A stretch of DNA of 64,000 nucleotides from Clostridiales bacterium (GTDB taxonomy: Bacteria > Bacillota > Clostridia > Lachnospirales > Bianqueaceae). The stretch is taken from contig JAILDJ010000272.1 of assembly GCA_024689505.1 (NCBI GenBank), positions 17,049 through 81,048 on the forward strand. The letters run 5' to 3'. The translations under genes were made by a program, and so were the position numbers. The notes under the pieces were generated by a model. It had not been told where the DNA came from and did not search any database. It worked only from the letters and a program-made list of their open reading frames with translations. This document shows, in pieces, positions 55,488 through 64,000 of this stretch. The stretch's first letter is position 1, and every line of letters begins with the position of its first letter.

Positions 55488-56873
55488 ATGTTTAAAAAGC
55501 TGATAGGCAATAAAGCCTTTTACAAGATGGTCTTCGCGGTCGCAGTGCCCATCATGATACAGAACGGCATCACAAATTTCGTTGGCCTTCTGGATAATAT
55601 CATGGTCGGACAGGTCGGTACCGAGCCCATGTCCGGCGTCTCGATCGTCAACCAGCTGCTGATGGTCTATTATATCTGCATCTTCGGAGGCTTGTCCGGT
55701 GCGGGGATCTTTGGCGCGCAGTTCTTCGGTTCCGGTGATATGGAAGGTGTGCGCCACTCCTATCGTTTCAAGCTGTACGTCTGCATCCTTCTGACGACGG
55801 CTGGTTTTTTGGTTTTCGGTTTCTTCGGAGATCCGCTGATCAAGCTGTATCTTCATGATACGGGCGATGGTATCGCAGATGTGAACAAAGTCCTGGGCTA
55901 CGGCAGGTCCTATCTCAAGATCATGCTGATCGGCCTTCCGCCGTTCGCACTGTCACAGGCCTATGCCACAACGCTGCGTGAAACAGGGGAGACCAAACTG
56001 CCCATGATCGCGGGCATCACCGCCGTTTTTGTCAACCTTTTCTTCAATTACATCTTCATTTTCGGCCATTTCGGAGCGCCGCGGATGGGCACACGTGGTG
56101 CCGCCGTCGCGACGGTCCTGTCCCGCTACGTGGAGCTGGGCATCATGATGTTCGTGGTCCATCGCCATACGGAGCATTTCACCTTCGCGGAGGGCCTGTA
56201 CCGCTCGCTGAAACTGCCGGGGCAGCTGGCCAAGCGCATCTTTACGATGGGAGCGCCGCTGCAGCTCAATGAGATCCTGTGGTCGATCTCCATGGCCGCC
56301 GTCGTGCAATGCTATTCGGTACGTGGTGTCACCACCGTCGCCGCGCTGAATATCTCTACTACGGTCTCCAATCTTTTCAACGTCGTCTTCTATTCCATGG
56401 GCAGTGCCGTTGCCATCATCGTGGGGCAGAAGCTTGGCGCAGGCAATATTGAAGATGCCAAAGATACGGACATCAAGCTCATCTTTTTCTCCGCTGTGCT
56501 TTGCATCGGTATGGGCGTATTGATGATCCTGAGCGCGCCGTTCATTCCGCGGATCTATAAGACGGCGCCGGAAGTCCGCCAGCTTGCGACCCGGCTCATC
56601 ATCGTATCCGCGGCCTGCATGCCGCTGTATTCCACGAACAATGCGTGTTATTTCACGGTGCGCTCCGGCGGCAAGACCTGGATCACCTTTGCCTTCGACA
56701 GTATGTATCAGTGCCTGTTCACATACCCGCTGGCCTTCATTCTGTCCCATTTCACAGGCATGCCCATCGTACCCATGTTCCTGTGCGTACAGTTGATCGA
56801 TATTTTCAAATTGATCATGGGTCTGTACCTGGTCCATAAGGGGACCTGGGCTGAGAATCTGGTCGCAGAATAA
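55488..56873 (+). CDS. MATE family efflux transporter
   Basis: 12-TM MatE: AVPIMIQNGITNFVGLLDNIMVGQVGTEPMSGVSIVNQL. Confidence 0.93.
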   Translation: MFKKLIGNKAFYKMVFAVAVPIMIQNGITNFVGLLDNIMVGQVGTEPMSGVSIVNQLLMVYYICIFGGLSGAGIFGAQFFGSGDMEGVRHSYRFKLYVCILLTTAGFLVFGFFGDPLIKLYLHDTGDGIADVNKVLGYGRSYLKIMLIGLPPFALSQAYATTLRETGETKLPMIAGITAVFVNLFFNYIFIFGHFGAPRMGTRGAAVATVLSRYVELGIMMFVVHRHTEHFTFAEGLYRSLKLPGQLAKRIFTMGAPLQLNEILWSISMAAVVQCYSVRGVTTVAALNISTTVSNLFNVVFYSMGSAVAIIVGQKLGAGNIEDAKDTDIKLIFFSAVLCIGMGVLMILSAPFIPRIYKTAPEVRQLATRLIIVSAACMPLYSTNNACYFTVRSGGKTWITFAFDSMYQCLFTYPLAFILSHFTGMPIVPMFLCVQLIDIFKLIMGLYLVHKGTWAENLVAE

Positions 56874-56988
56874 TACCAAAGGCCACTTGCAAAAACTGGA
56901 AAATCATGCTATGATTATTATAATTTTGATAAAATGCGGTTAGATTGGCCTCGCTTTTTGGTCACTAATCTCAAAGGAGGTGTTTTTC

Positions 56989-57291
56989 TTGTTACTAAGC
57001 GCAGAGTTATCCAACCTCTTCGTCGTCTGCCTTGGTCTCGGCGTCGTTTTCGTCGGTCTGATCAGTTTGATCCTCATCTGTCAGGTCATGGGAACGATCT
57101 GCACATCTTTTATCAGGGTCAAACGTCCTGAGGTCCAAGCACCTGCTCCGGCTCTTGCTCCCAAAGCGCCAGCTCCGGCGCCGGAGATCAAAAACCGTCA
57201 GGAATTCGTGGCAGCCGTCGCGGCGGCCATCGCGGAAGATCTGGGAACCGATGTTTCCCGCATCCGAATCCACTCCATTAAAAAACTGTGA
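56989..57291 (+). CDS. OadG-like small membrane subunit of a Na+-pumping decarboxylase
   Basis: Single TM, Ala/Pro linker, C-terminal REFVAAVAAAIAEDLGTDVSRIRIHSIKKL; TTG 56989 after AAAGGAGG; operon context. Confidence 0.8.
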   Translation: MLLSAELSNLFVVCLGLGVVFVGLISLILICQVMGTICTSFIRVKRPEVQAPAPALAPKAPAPAPEIKNRQEFVAAVAAAIAEDLGTDVSRIRIHSIKKL

Positions 57292-57344
57292 TTTACGGCT
57301 GTATTCCTACGGCTGCACATTTCTTAGAAGGGAATTAAGACAAA

Positions 57345-57695
57345 ATGAAAAAGTATCTTGTCAATGTTAACGGAACTGATTATGAAATCACTTTGGAAGA
57401 AGTTAAAGATGGAGCGGATTTTCCGAAGAAAGCGCCTCAGCAGGCGGCTCCTGCTCCTGCCGCTGCCGCAGCTCCCGCGGGTGCTGAAAATGTAACTGCT
57501 CCCATGCCGGGCACCATCCTCAGCGTCAACGTGACGGCCGGTCAGGCTGTCCGCAAGGGCGACGTTCTGGTCGTTCTGGAAGCCATGAAGATGGAGAACG
57601 AGATCATGGCCAACCGCGATGGTAAAGTTGCGAGCGTGGCGGTCTCCAAGGGTGCTTCTGTCGAGACGGGCACAGTCCTTTGCGTCATCGAGTGA
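57345..57695 (+). CDS. Biotin carboxyl carrier protein of the decarboxylase
   Basis: [40 protein letters not shown] (biotinylated Lys in EAMKMEN). Confidence 0.95.
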   Translation: MKKYLVNVNGTDYEITLEEVKDGADFPKKAPQQAAPAPAAAAAPAGAENVTAPMPGTILSVNVTAGQAVRKGDVLVVLEAMKMENEIMANRDGKVASVAVSKGASVETGTVLCVIE

Positions 57696-57734
57696 TCATA
57701 GTAAGAAACTTTAAACTCAAGGAGTCGTAAAAAT

Positions 57735-58904
57735 ATGGAAGCGTTACAAAACTTTCTCCAGCAGACCGGCTTCTCGATGATCGCGCAGGACTACCGGGTC
57801 TTGATCATGATCTTGATCGCCTGCTTCCTTCTGTATCTGGCGATCGTGAAAAAGTTCGAGCCTTTGCTGCTCCTGCCCATCGCGTTCGGTATGCTGCTTA
57901 CAAACCTGCCCGGTGCCGGCATGTACAATTCCGAAGTCTTCGCGGAAGGACATGTCCATTGGGAGTATTTCGCGGAAGGCAATGTCGGCCTTCTGGACGT
58001 CCTGTATCTGGGCGTTAAGCTGGGGATCTACCCCTGCTTGATCTTTATCGGCGTTGGTGCCGGTACGGATTTCGGTCCGCTGATCGCCAACCCCACCACG
58101 CTGCTGCTGGGTGCTGCCGCGCAGGCAGGTATCTTCCTGACCTTCATCGGCGCACGTGCCCTGGGCTTCACCGGAGCAGAAGCGGCCTCCATCGGTATCA
58201 TCGGTGGTGCTGACGGCCCGACGGCGATCTACACCACGACCCGTCTGGCAGCTCACCTGCTGGGTCCCATCGCGGTCGCCGCATATTCCTACATGGCTCT
58301 GGTCCCGGTCATCCAGCCGCCTATCATGAAAGCGCTCACCACGAAGAAAGAGCGTCAGATCAAGATGAACCAGCTGCGTCCGGTCTCCCGTACCGAGAAG
58401 ATCATCTTCCCGATCGTCGTTACCATTTTCGTTACTCTGTTGGTACCTTCCGCCGGTCCTCTGGTCGGCTGCCTCATGCTGGGCAACCTGATGCGTGAAA
58501 GCGGCGTCGTCGAGCGTCTGAGCAAGACCGCGCAGAACGAGCTGATGAACATCGTCGTCATCATGCTGGGTACTTGCGTCGGTGCTACCGCGAAGGCTGA
58601 AGCGTTCTTGAACATCCGCACCATCGAGATCATGGTCATGGGTGTCATCGCGTTTGGCTGCGGTACCGGCTGCGGTGTCCTGCTTGCCAAGCTCATGAAC
58701 ATCTTCCGTAAGCAGAAGATCAATCCGTTGATCGGTTCCGCCGGTGTTTCCGCGGTTCCGATGGCAGCCCGCGTATCTCAGAGAGTCGGTCAGGCCGAAG
58801 ATCCGTCCAACTTCCTGCTCATGCATGCCATGGGTCCGAACGTGGCCGGTGTTATCGGTTCCGCTCTTGCGGCCGGTGCTTTGCTGGCATTGTTCGGCGC
58901 TTAA
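57735..58904 (+). CDS. Na+-translocating decarboxylase beta subunit (OadB/GcdB family)
   Basis: [51 protein letters not shown]. Confidence 0.96.
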   Translation: MEALQNFLQQTGFSMIAQDYRVLIMILIACFLLYLAIVKKFEPLLLLPIAFGMLLTNLPGAGMYNSEVFAEGHVHWEYFAEGNVGLLDVLYLGVKLGIYPCLIFIGVGAGTDFGPLIANPTTLLLGAAAQAGIFLTFIGARALGFTGAEAASIGIIGGADGPTAIYTTTRLAAHLLGPIAVAAYSYMALVPVIQPPIMKALTTKKERQIKMNQLRPVSRTEKIIFPIVVTIFVTLLVPSAGPLVGCLMLGNLMRESGVVERLSKTAQNELMNIVVIMLGTCVGATAKAEAFLNIRTIEIMVMGVIAFGCGTGCGVLLAKLMNIFRKQKINPLIGSAGVSAVPMAARVSQRVGQAEDPSNFLLMHAMGPNVAGVIGSALAAGALLALFGA

Positions 58905-58925
58905 GGGAAAGAGAGGAAGAATACT

Positions 58926-60326
58926 ATGGCAAATCCATTACAGATCACAGATACCATCCTGCGTGACGCGCACCAGTCGCAGGCTGCGACGCGTATGCGC
59001 CTGGAGGACATGCTTCCGGCGCTGCCGATCCTGGATGATATCGGATATTGGTCCCTGGAGTGCTGGGGCGGCGCAACCTTCGATGTCTGCATGCGTTTCC
59101 TGGATGAGGATCCGTGGGAGCGTCTGCGCATCATCAAGAAGAACACCCCGAAGACCAAGCTGCAGATGCTGCTGCGCGGTCAGAACCTTCTTGGATACAA
59201 GCATTATGCGGACGATGTGGTCGAGAAATTCGTTCAGAAGTCCATCGATAACGGTATCGAGGTCGTGCGTATTTTCGACGCGCTGAACGATCCCCGTAAT
59301 ATCGAAGCAGCCATGAAGTACGTCAAATACTACGGCGGTATCTGCGAGGCTTGCTTCTCCTATACCACAAGCCCGGTCCATGATGAGGATTACTTCATCA
59401 AGCTGGCGATGCGCCTGGAGAAGATGGGTGCGGACGTGATCGCGATCAAGGATATGGCAGGTCTTCTGCTGCCGTATGATGCGTATTCTCTGGTTAAGAG
59501 AATGAAATCCGTCCTGAATATCCCGATCCATCTGCATACACATAATACGGCAGGTACCGGTGATATGACCAACCTTATGGCAGCCCAGGCCGGCGTGGAT
59601 ATCGTCGACTGTGCCCTGAGCCCGTTGGCCAATGGTACCTCTCAGCCGAGCACTGAAGCTATGGTCGTTACCATGCAGGGCACCGAGCGTGATACCGGAC
59701 TCAATCTCGAGACCCTGAGCAAGGCAGCCGCTCATTTCCGCGGCGTGGCACAGCGCTTGAAGGAGACCGGTTCTCTGGATCCCAAGGTCCTGAATGTAGA
59801 TCCGAATACGCTGTTGTATCAGGTCCCGGGCGGTATGCTGTCCAACCTGCTGGGTCAGCTGAAACAGGCCAAAGCGGAAGACAAGTACTACGATGTGCTC
59901 GCGGAAGTCCCGCGTGTACGTAAGGACTTCGGCTATCCGCCGCTGGTCACCCCGACCAGTCAGATCGTTGGTACCCAGGCCGTTATGAACATCATCTCCG
60001 GCCAGCGCTACAAGATGGTCCCGAAGGAATCCAAGGCGCTGCTGCGCGGTGAATACGGCGCACTGCCGGGCGAGGTCAACGAGGAAGTTCGCAAGAAATG
60101 CATCGGTGATGATGAAGTGATCACCTGCCGCCCGGCGGATCTGATCGAGCCGGAGCTGGAGAAGTATCGCGAAGAATCCAAAAAGTGGGCTACCTGTGAA
60201 GAAGACGTGCTGTCTTATGCACTGTTCCCGCAGGTCGCTACCAAATTCTTCGAACGTCGTGCCAAGGGCTTCAAAGACGAAGAGGAAGTCCGCAAGATCT
60301 ACGTGGACGACGTTTCGATCCAGTAA
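58926..60326 (+). CDS. Oxaloacetate decarboxylase/pyruvate carboxylase-type carboxyltransferase subunit
   Basis: ITDTILRDAHQSQAATRMRLEDMLP; HLHTHNTAGTGDMTNLMAAQAGVDIVDCAL. Confidence 0.95.
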   Translation: MANPLQITDTILRDAHQSQAATRMRLEDMLPALPILDDIGYWSLECWGGATFDVCMRFLDEDPWERLRIIKKNTPKTKLQMLLRGQNLLGYKHYADDVVEKFVQKSIDNGIEVVRIFDALNDPRNIEAAMKYVKYYGGICEACFSYTTSPVHDEDYFIKLAMRLEKMGADVIAIKDMAGLLLPYDAYSLVKRMKSVLNIPIHLHTHNTAGTGDMTNLMAAQAGVDIVDCALSPLANGTSQPSTEAMVVTMQGTERDTGLNLETLSKAAAHFRGVAQRLKETGSLDPKVLNVDPNTLLYQVPGGMLSNLLGQLKQAKAEDKYYDVLAEVPRVRKDFGYPPLVTPTSQIVGTQAVMNIISGQRYKMVPKESKALLRGEYGALPGEVNEEVRKKCIGDDEVITCRPADLIEPELEKYREESKKWATCEEDVLSYALFPQVATKFFERRAKGFKDEEEVRKIYVDDVSIQ

Positions 60327-60353
60327 CAGAAAAACACACCCCTATATAACGAA

Positions 60354-60388
60354 TGAAGGCCCTTATGCTTGTAAGGGTCTTCATTTTA
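60354..60388 (+). terminator. Terminator of the decarboxylase operon
   Basis: TGAAGGCCCTTA-tgcttg-TAAGGGTCTTCA-TTTTA. Confidence 0.82.
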
Positions 60389-60433
60389 TGTTATGATACA
60401 TCGAAAGAATTCAGAAAGATAGGAATGTAGAAT

Positions 60434-61489
60434 ATGGGAGTATTTGAGACGACGGTCGATCGGATCCGGGAAACGCGGACGATCACGTATGATCAATTGG
60501 TATATATTTTTGAGCATATCGATGAGGAGAAGGAGCAGTACCTCTATGCGCAGGCACGAGCGGTCGCAGAACCCATTTTTCATAAAGCAGTCTATCTGCG
60601 CGGCTTGATCGAGTTCACCAATATCTGCAAGAATGACTGCTATTACTGCGGGATCCGCTGCAGCAACCCCAATGCGCAACGCTATCGGCTGACGGAAGAA
60701 CAGATCCTGAACTGCTGCGATATGGGAGCGAAGCTGGGATTCAAAACTTTTGTACTGCAGGGCGGAGAGGACCCGTATTATACGGACGATAGGGTCTGCG
60801 ACATCATACGCAAGATCAAAGAGCGGTATCCGGATCGTGCGGTAACACTCTCGATCGGCGAAAAGGAGTATGACAGTTACAAGCGGTATTATGAGGCTGG
60901 CGCGGACCGGTATCTCTTGCGGCATGAAACTGCCAACGAAGAACACTATGCCATGCTGCATCCGGCAAGCCTTTCCGGCGCACATCGCAAGCAGTGCCTC
61001 CGGGATCTGAAAGAGATCGGGTATCAGGTAGGCTGCGGCATCATGGTGGGTACGCCGCACCAGACACTGCAGCATATCTATGAGGACTTTGTCTTCATGG
61101 AGGAACTTCAGCCGCATATGATCGGCATCGGCCCCTTTATTCCGCATAAAGATACACCGTTCCGAGATGAACCCATGGGCAGCGTGCAGCAGACACTGTG
61201 GCTTCTGGCCCTGCTGCGCCTGGTCTTCCCGAAGGTCCTGCTGCCGGCAACGACTGCGCTGGGTACCGCGGATCCTATGGGCAGGGAGAAGGGGATCCTG
61301 GCCGGTGCCAATGTTATGATGCCCAATCTGTCTCCCGTGGACGTGCGGGAAAAGTATATGCTGTACGATGGTAAGATCTGCACTGGAGATGAGGCAGCGG
61401 AATGCAACCGTTGTATGCGTATGCGCGTCGAAAAGATCGGCTACCATGTAGAAGACAGCCGAGGCGATCACCCGGACTATGTACAATAA
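60434..61489 (+). CDS. hydE: [FeFe] hydrogenase H-cluster radical SAM maturase HydE
   Basis: LRGLIEFTNICKNDCYYCGIRCSN (CxxxCxxC); TFVLQGGEDPYYTD; HKDTPFRDEPMGSVQQTL. Confidence 0.92.
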   Translation: MGVFETTVDRIRETRTITYDQLVYIFEHIDEEKEQYLYAQARAVAEPIFHKAVYLRGLIEFTNICKNDCYYCGIRCSNPNAQRYRLTEEQILNCCDMGAKLGFKTFVLQGGEDPYYTDDRVCDIIRKIKERYPDRAVTLSIGEKEYDSYKRYYEAGADRYLLRHETANEEHYAMLHPASLSGAHRKQCLRDLKEIGYQVGCGIMVGTPHQTLQHIYEDFVFMEELQPHMIGIGPFIPHKDTPFRDEPMGSVQQTLWLLALLRLVFPKVLLPATTALGTADPMGREKGILAGANVMMPNLSPVDVREKYMLYDGKICTGDEAAECNRCMRMRVEKIGYHVEDSRGDHPDYVQ

Positions 61490-61545
61490 GCGCCTGAAAG
61501 TCAAGCAAAGCTTGCTTGCGAGGCTTTGCTTGACCTTAAAGGCGC
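61490..61545 (+). repeat. Hairpin abutting the hydE stop (outer stem, GAAA loop, 12-bp inner stem)
   Basis: GCGCCT GAAA GTCAAGCAAAGC-ttgcttgcgag-GCTTTGCTTGAC CTTAA AGGCGC. Confidence 0.8.
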
Positions 61546-61546
61546 A

Positions 61547-61594
61547 AAACACACGAGGATGAAGCTGCAAAGCAGCGGGAGTCCGAGTGTGTTT
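61547..61594 (+). repeat. GA-element copy 4
   Basis: AAACACAC GA GGAT GAA GCTGC AAA GCAGC GGG AGTCC GA GTGTGTTT; same conserved loops as copies 1-3 with different stem sequence. Confidence 0.78.
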
Positions 61595-61595
61595 A

Positions 61596-61629
61596 GGGAG
61601 CTGAAAGCACCGAAGGTGCGAAGGCTCCC
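61596..61629 (+). repeat. GAAA/GAA-element hairpin paired with GA-element copy 4
   Basis: GGGAGC T GAAA GCACC GAA GGTGC GAAG GCTCCC. Confidence 0.75.
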
Positions 61630-61654
61630 GTATTGGAGTAAACCCGTTTTGAAG

Positions 61655-61691
61655 CAAATAAAGAAGGATCAGATGTGCTCTGATCCTTCTT
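61655..61691 (-). terminator. Terminator of the GH35 gene
   Basis: AAGAAGGATCAGA-tgtgc-TCTGATCCTTCTT 13-bp stem with a T-containing tail on the minus strand. Confidence 0.8.
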
Positions 61692-61695
61692 CATT

Positions 61696-63813
61696 TTATA
61701 GATCTATGATCTTTACTTCCATGGCTTGCAGTCTGATGTCGCCCAGATCTTCTGGCGCATCTGCGTGGACGATCAAATGCGTCTCCTGCGGTGCAGAGTA
61801 GAGATTCATAGCGAATACACTGCGATGACCGGCGTCATCCGCCCAGTAGGTAGTAAAGATATTGCGGTTGCTGCTCTCTACAATGGGCTTTGCACCTAAA
61901 CGTTCGACCAGGACTTCCAACATCTCTGCCTGCGGGAAGGTCGTGGCCATCCAGGAGAATCCGCACCAAAGGATCGTACCAGCGCCATAAGGCATTTCGA
62001 AGGAAACGATCTTGCCCTGATCATCCGTTGCCAACGGAATCGCTCCTTCTGGCAGTTTTTCACAAATGCGCAGTACGTCCAGCATGAATACATGGCCGTC
62101 CAGACCTTCAAAGTTGATGCCGGGAGAAGTAAGTCCATCTGCAAAGACGGCATCATCGAAAGCCGTTGCAAGGATGGAGCAGGGACGGTAAGACAGATCC
62201 GTTTCCGGCAGGACAGGCAGCAGGATCACCTTGCCGCCTTGCGCAGCGAAGTGTAGAACTGCTTTCTGCGCGTCAGCACTCATGGCGGAAGGCGCCGGCA
62301 CGATCAGTGGACGCTCGAGGTCCAGATCTCCGGTGAGACAGACCATCTGTCCATTGTGCCTGGTGCACATCAAGGTATAGAGCAGACCATTCATGATAAA
62401 ATCGTAGGCCTTGCCTAAGGGGAAAAGCTGTGTGGCCAGATCATAGGCTGGCGCGTTCATCAGGTTCCATTCATAACCGATCTGCACAGAAGAACGGCGA
62501 TGGGTCTGCTGCATCCATGCGTGCGCATGGGCGGCTTCATGGAAGTCCTTCATGGCGTAATAGGAGGGACGGATCGTATTGTCCCAGGCGACAGGAGCAC
62601 CATAATCATACATATCACGATTTTCGCCCGTGTCCTCGAAGTTGGGACCTCCTGTGAAAACGTAGTAGTTGACACCCTTCATGCCGACTGCCATATTAGC
62701 CATGTAGCAGGCTTTCAGATCTTCTGGCAGGATGGGCGGCATATCGCAGCTGGAACCGGCCGGCATCTCCAGGACCGCCGGAGGCATCTTGAGCTGACGC
62801 AGGGTATCCATACTCATCATCATCTTTAAAGCATATTGCGGAGTTGGACTGTTCTGGGCCCAGGTCAAACCCAGATTATAATAATGATCGCTGCCCAGCA
62901 GGAAGGGGATGTGTGCCTTCTCAAAAGCGGAGACCGTCTGCACGAAAAGATGATTCATTGTGGGGTTGGCAGAATTGTGGCAGATCGGGCCTTCCAGTCC
63001 ATCCTCCCGCAGCCAGCGGGCAAGAAGGACCAGGTATTCAGCCATCATGCTTTGATAGAAATCATTATAATCCTTATGCCGCAGGCATTCGGCGGCATTT
63101 TTGGGATCATTTTCAGTGAAGGGCTCAACTGAAGCAAGATCTGGATATTTGGTGCCGTACGCTGTATTGACTGCTTCGATGCTGCCATAACGTTTTTTCA
63201 GGAACCGGGGGAATCTTCCATCAGGGTCACCAAAACCGATGGTGGTCAGGTTGCAGTCTTTGGAACCGTACCAAACATGGATGCCGGCCAGCTCGTTGTC
63301 CACCTGGATCATCTCCACAGGGCCGCCGTTCTGCGCCATATACGGACGTACAAGGTCCGCAAAGGCCTTATAGAACCTGCGGCTCTTTTCCAAAAAGACC
63401 GGATGCAAGTAAGAGACGGAACGTCGGTGGATGATCGCTCCACTGGCGGAACGAGCCAAGGTCTCCGGATACTTGTCTAAAATCCACTGCGGCAGGCCGG
63501 CATTGACCAGCTCGGAGTAGGAGTAGGGGCCGGGACGCAGGATGACTTTCAAGCCGACTTCAGCAGCGGTCTTGAGAAACCCTTTCAGATCCCGGGGACC
63601 GACGTCGCCGAACAGGATACAGCCTTCTTCCGGTTCATGGATGATCCAGGGTACGTAGGTAGCCAATGTATTGCCGCCGCAGTCCTTGAACAGCTGCATG
63701 CGGTACTTCCAATCCTCGCGCGGAACGCGGAAATAATGGAACTCGCCGGAGATCATGAAATCATCGCGGCCATCAAGCTGGAAACCATTTTGATCGTATG
63801 TCAAGGTATTCAT
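61696..63813 (-). CDS. Glycoside hydrolase family 35 (beta-galactosidase-like)
   Basis: FQLDGRDDFMISGEFHYFRVPREDWKYRMQLFKDCGGNTLATYVPWIIHEPEEG; VEMIQVDNELAG (catalytic NE). Confidence 0.9.
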   Translation of the reverse strand: MNTLTYDQNGFQLDGRDDFMISGEFHYFRVPREDWKYRMQLFKDCGGNTLATYVPWIIHEPEEGCILFGDVGPRDLKGFLKTAAEVGLKVILRPGPYSYSELVNAGLPQWILDKYPETLARSASGAIIHRRSVSYLHPVFLEKSRRFYKAFADLVRPYMAQNGGPVEMIQVDNELAGIHVWYGSKDCNLTTIGFGDPDGRFPRFLKKRYGSIEAVNTAYGTKYPDLASVEPFTENDPKNAAECLRHKDYNDFYQSMMAEYLVLLARWLREDGLEGPICHNSANPTMNHLFVQTVSAFEKAHIPFLLGSDHYYNLGLTWAQNSPTPQYALKMMMSMDTLRQLKMPPAVLEMPAGSSCDMPPILPEDLKACYMANMAVGMKGVNYYVFTGGPNFEDTGENRDMYDYGAPVAWDNTIRPSYYAMKDFHEAAHAHAWMQQTHRRSSVQIGYEWNLMNAPAYDLATQLFPLGKAYDFIMNGLLYTLMCTRHNGQMVCLTGDLDLERPLIVPAPSAMSADAQKAVLHFAAQGGKVILLPVLPETDLSYRPCSILATAFDDAVFADGLTSPGINFEGLDGHVFMLDVLRICEKLPEGAIPLATDDQGKIVSFEMPYGAGTILWCGFSWMATTFPQAEMLEVLVERLGAKPIVESSNRNIFTTYWADDAGHRSVFAMNLYSAPQETHLIVHADAPEDLGDIRLQAMEVKIIDL

Positions 63814-63892
63814 GAGGACCTCCTGTATGGATTTGAGGTTATGGTATCACACGTCCCTAAGAAAATCCATGGAAACATTTTCAAATTCAATA

Positions 63893-63921
63893 TTGACAAA
63901 AACAGGCGCCTGCTATATAAT
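63893..63921 (+). promoter_or_regulatory. Consensus promoter of tRNA-Ser
   Basis: TTGACA (63893-63898), 17 nt, TATAAT (63916-63921). Confidence 0.85.
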
Positions 63922-63936
63922 TATTGTTGCGCTTGT

Positions 63937-64000
63937 GGAGAGGTGTCCGAGAGGTTTAAGGAGCCGCACTCGAAATGCGGTGTCTCCGCAAGGAGCCGCG
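63937..64000 (+). tRNA. tRNA-Ser (CGA anticodon), 3' end truncated by window
   Basis: GGAGAGG acceptor, D arm TCCGAGAGGTTTAAGGA, anticodon arm CCGCA-ctCGAaa-TGCGG, start of long variable arm. Confidence 0.92.

Overview
The window looks like a chromosomal segment from an anaerobic, probably gut-associated, Firmicute (inferred from gene content). It is mostly housekeeping: rpsO-pnp-dut, uppP, ftsK, fhs-folD, rimO-pgsA-cinA-recA-recX, xpt, a BMP-type nucleoside ABC transporter, rny, purB, proC, phoH-ybeY, secDF-recJ-apt-manA, thrC, and a Na+-pumping decarboxylase operon followed by hydE. It also has metabolic and accessory genes: pruA, a HypD-like glycyl radical enzyme, GH3, GH35, a sortase, and a CHAP/SH3b wall protein. 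The best candidates for undescribed biology are: (1) an ECF sigma factor translationally coupled to a membrane-anchored serpin that occupies the usual anti-sigma position; (2) a family of structured hairpins with conserved purine internal loops and covarying stems, arrayed downstream of pruA (about 20.41-20.86 kb) and again downstream of hydE (about 61.49-61.63 kb); (3) a sigma region-4 protein fused in cis to a transmembrane helix and an extracellular domain at the left edge. All calls come from reading the sequence and supplied translations; no searches were run.
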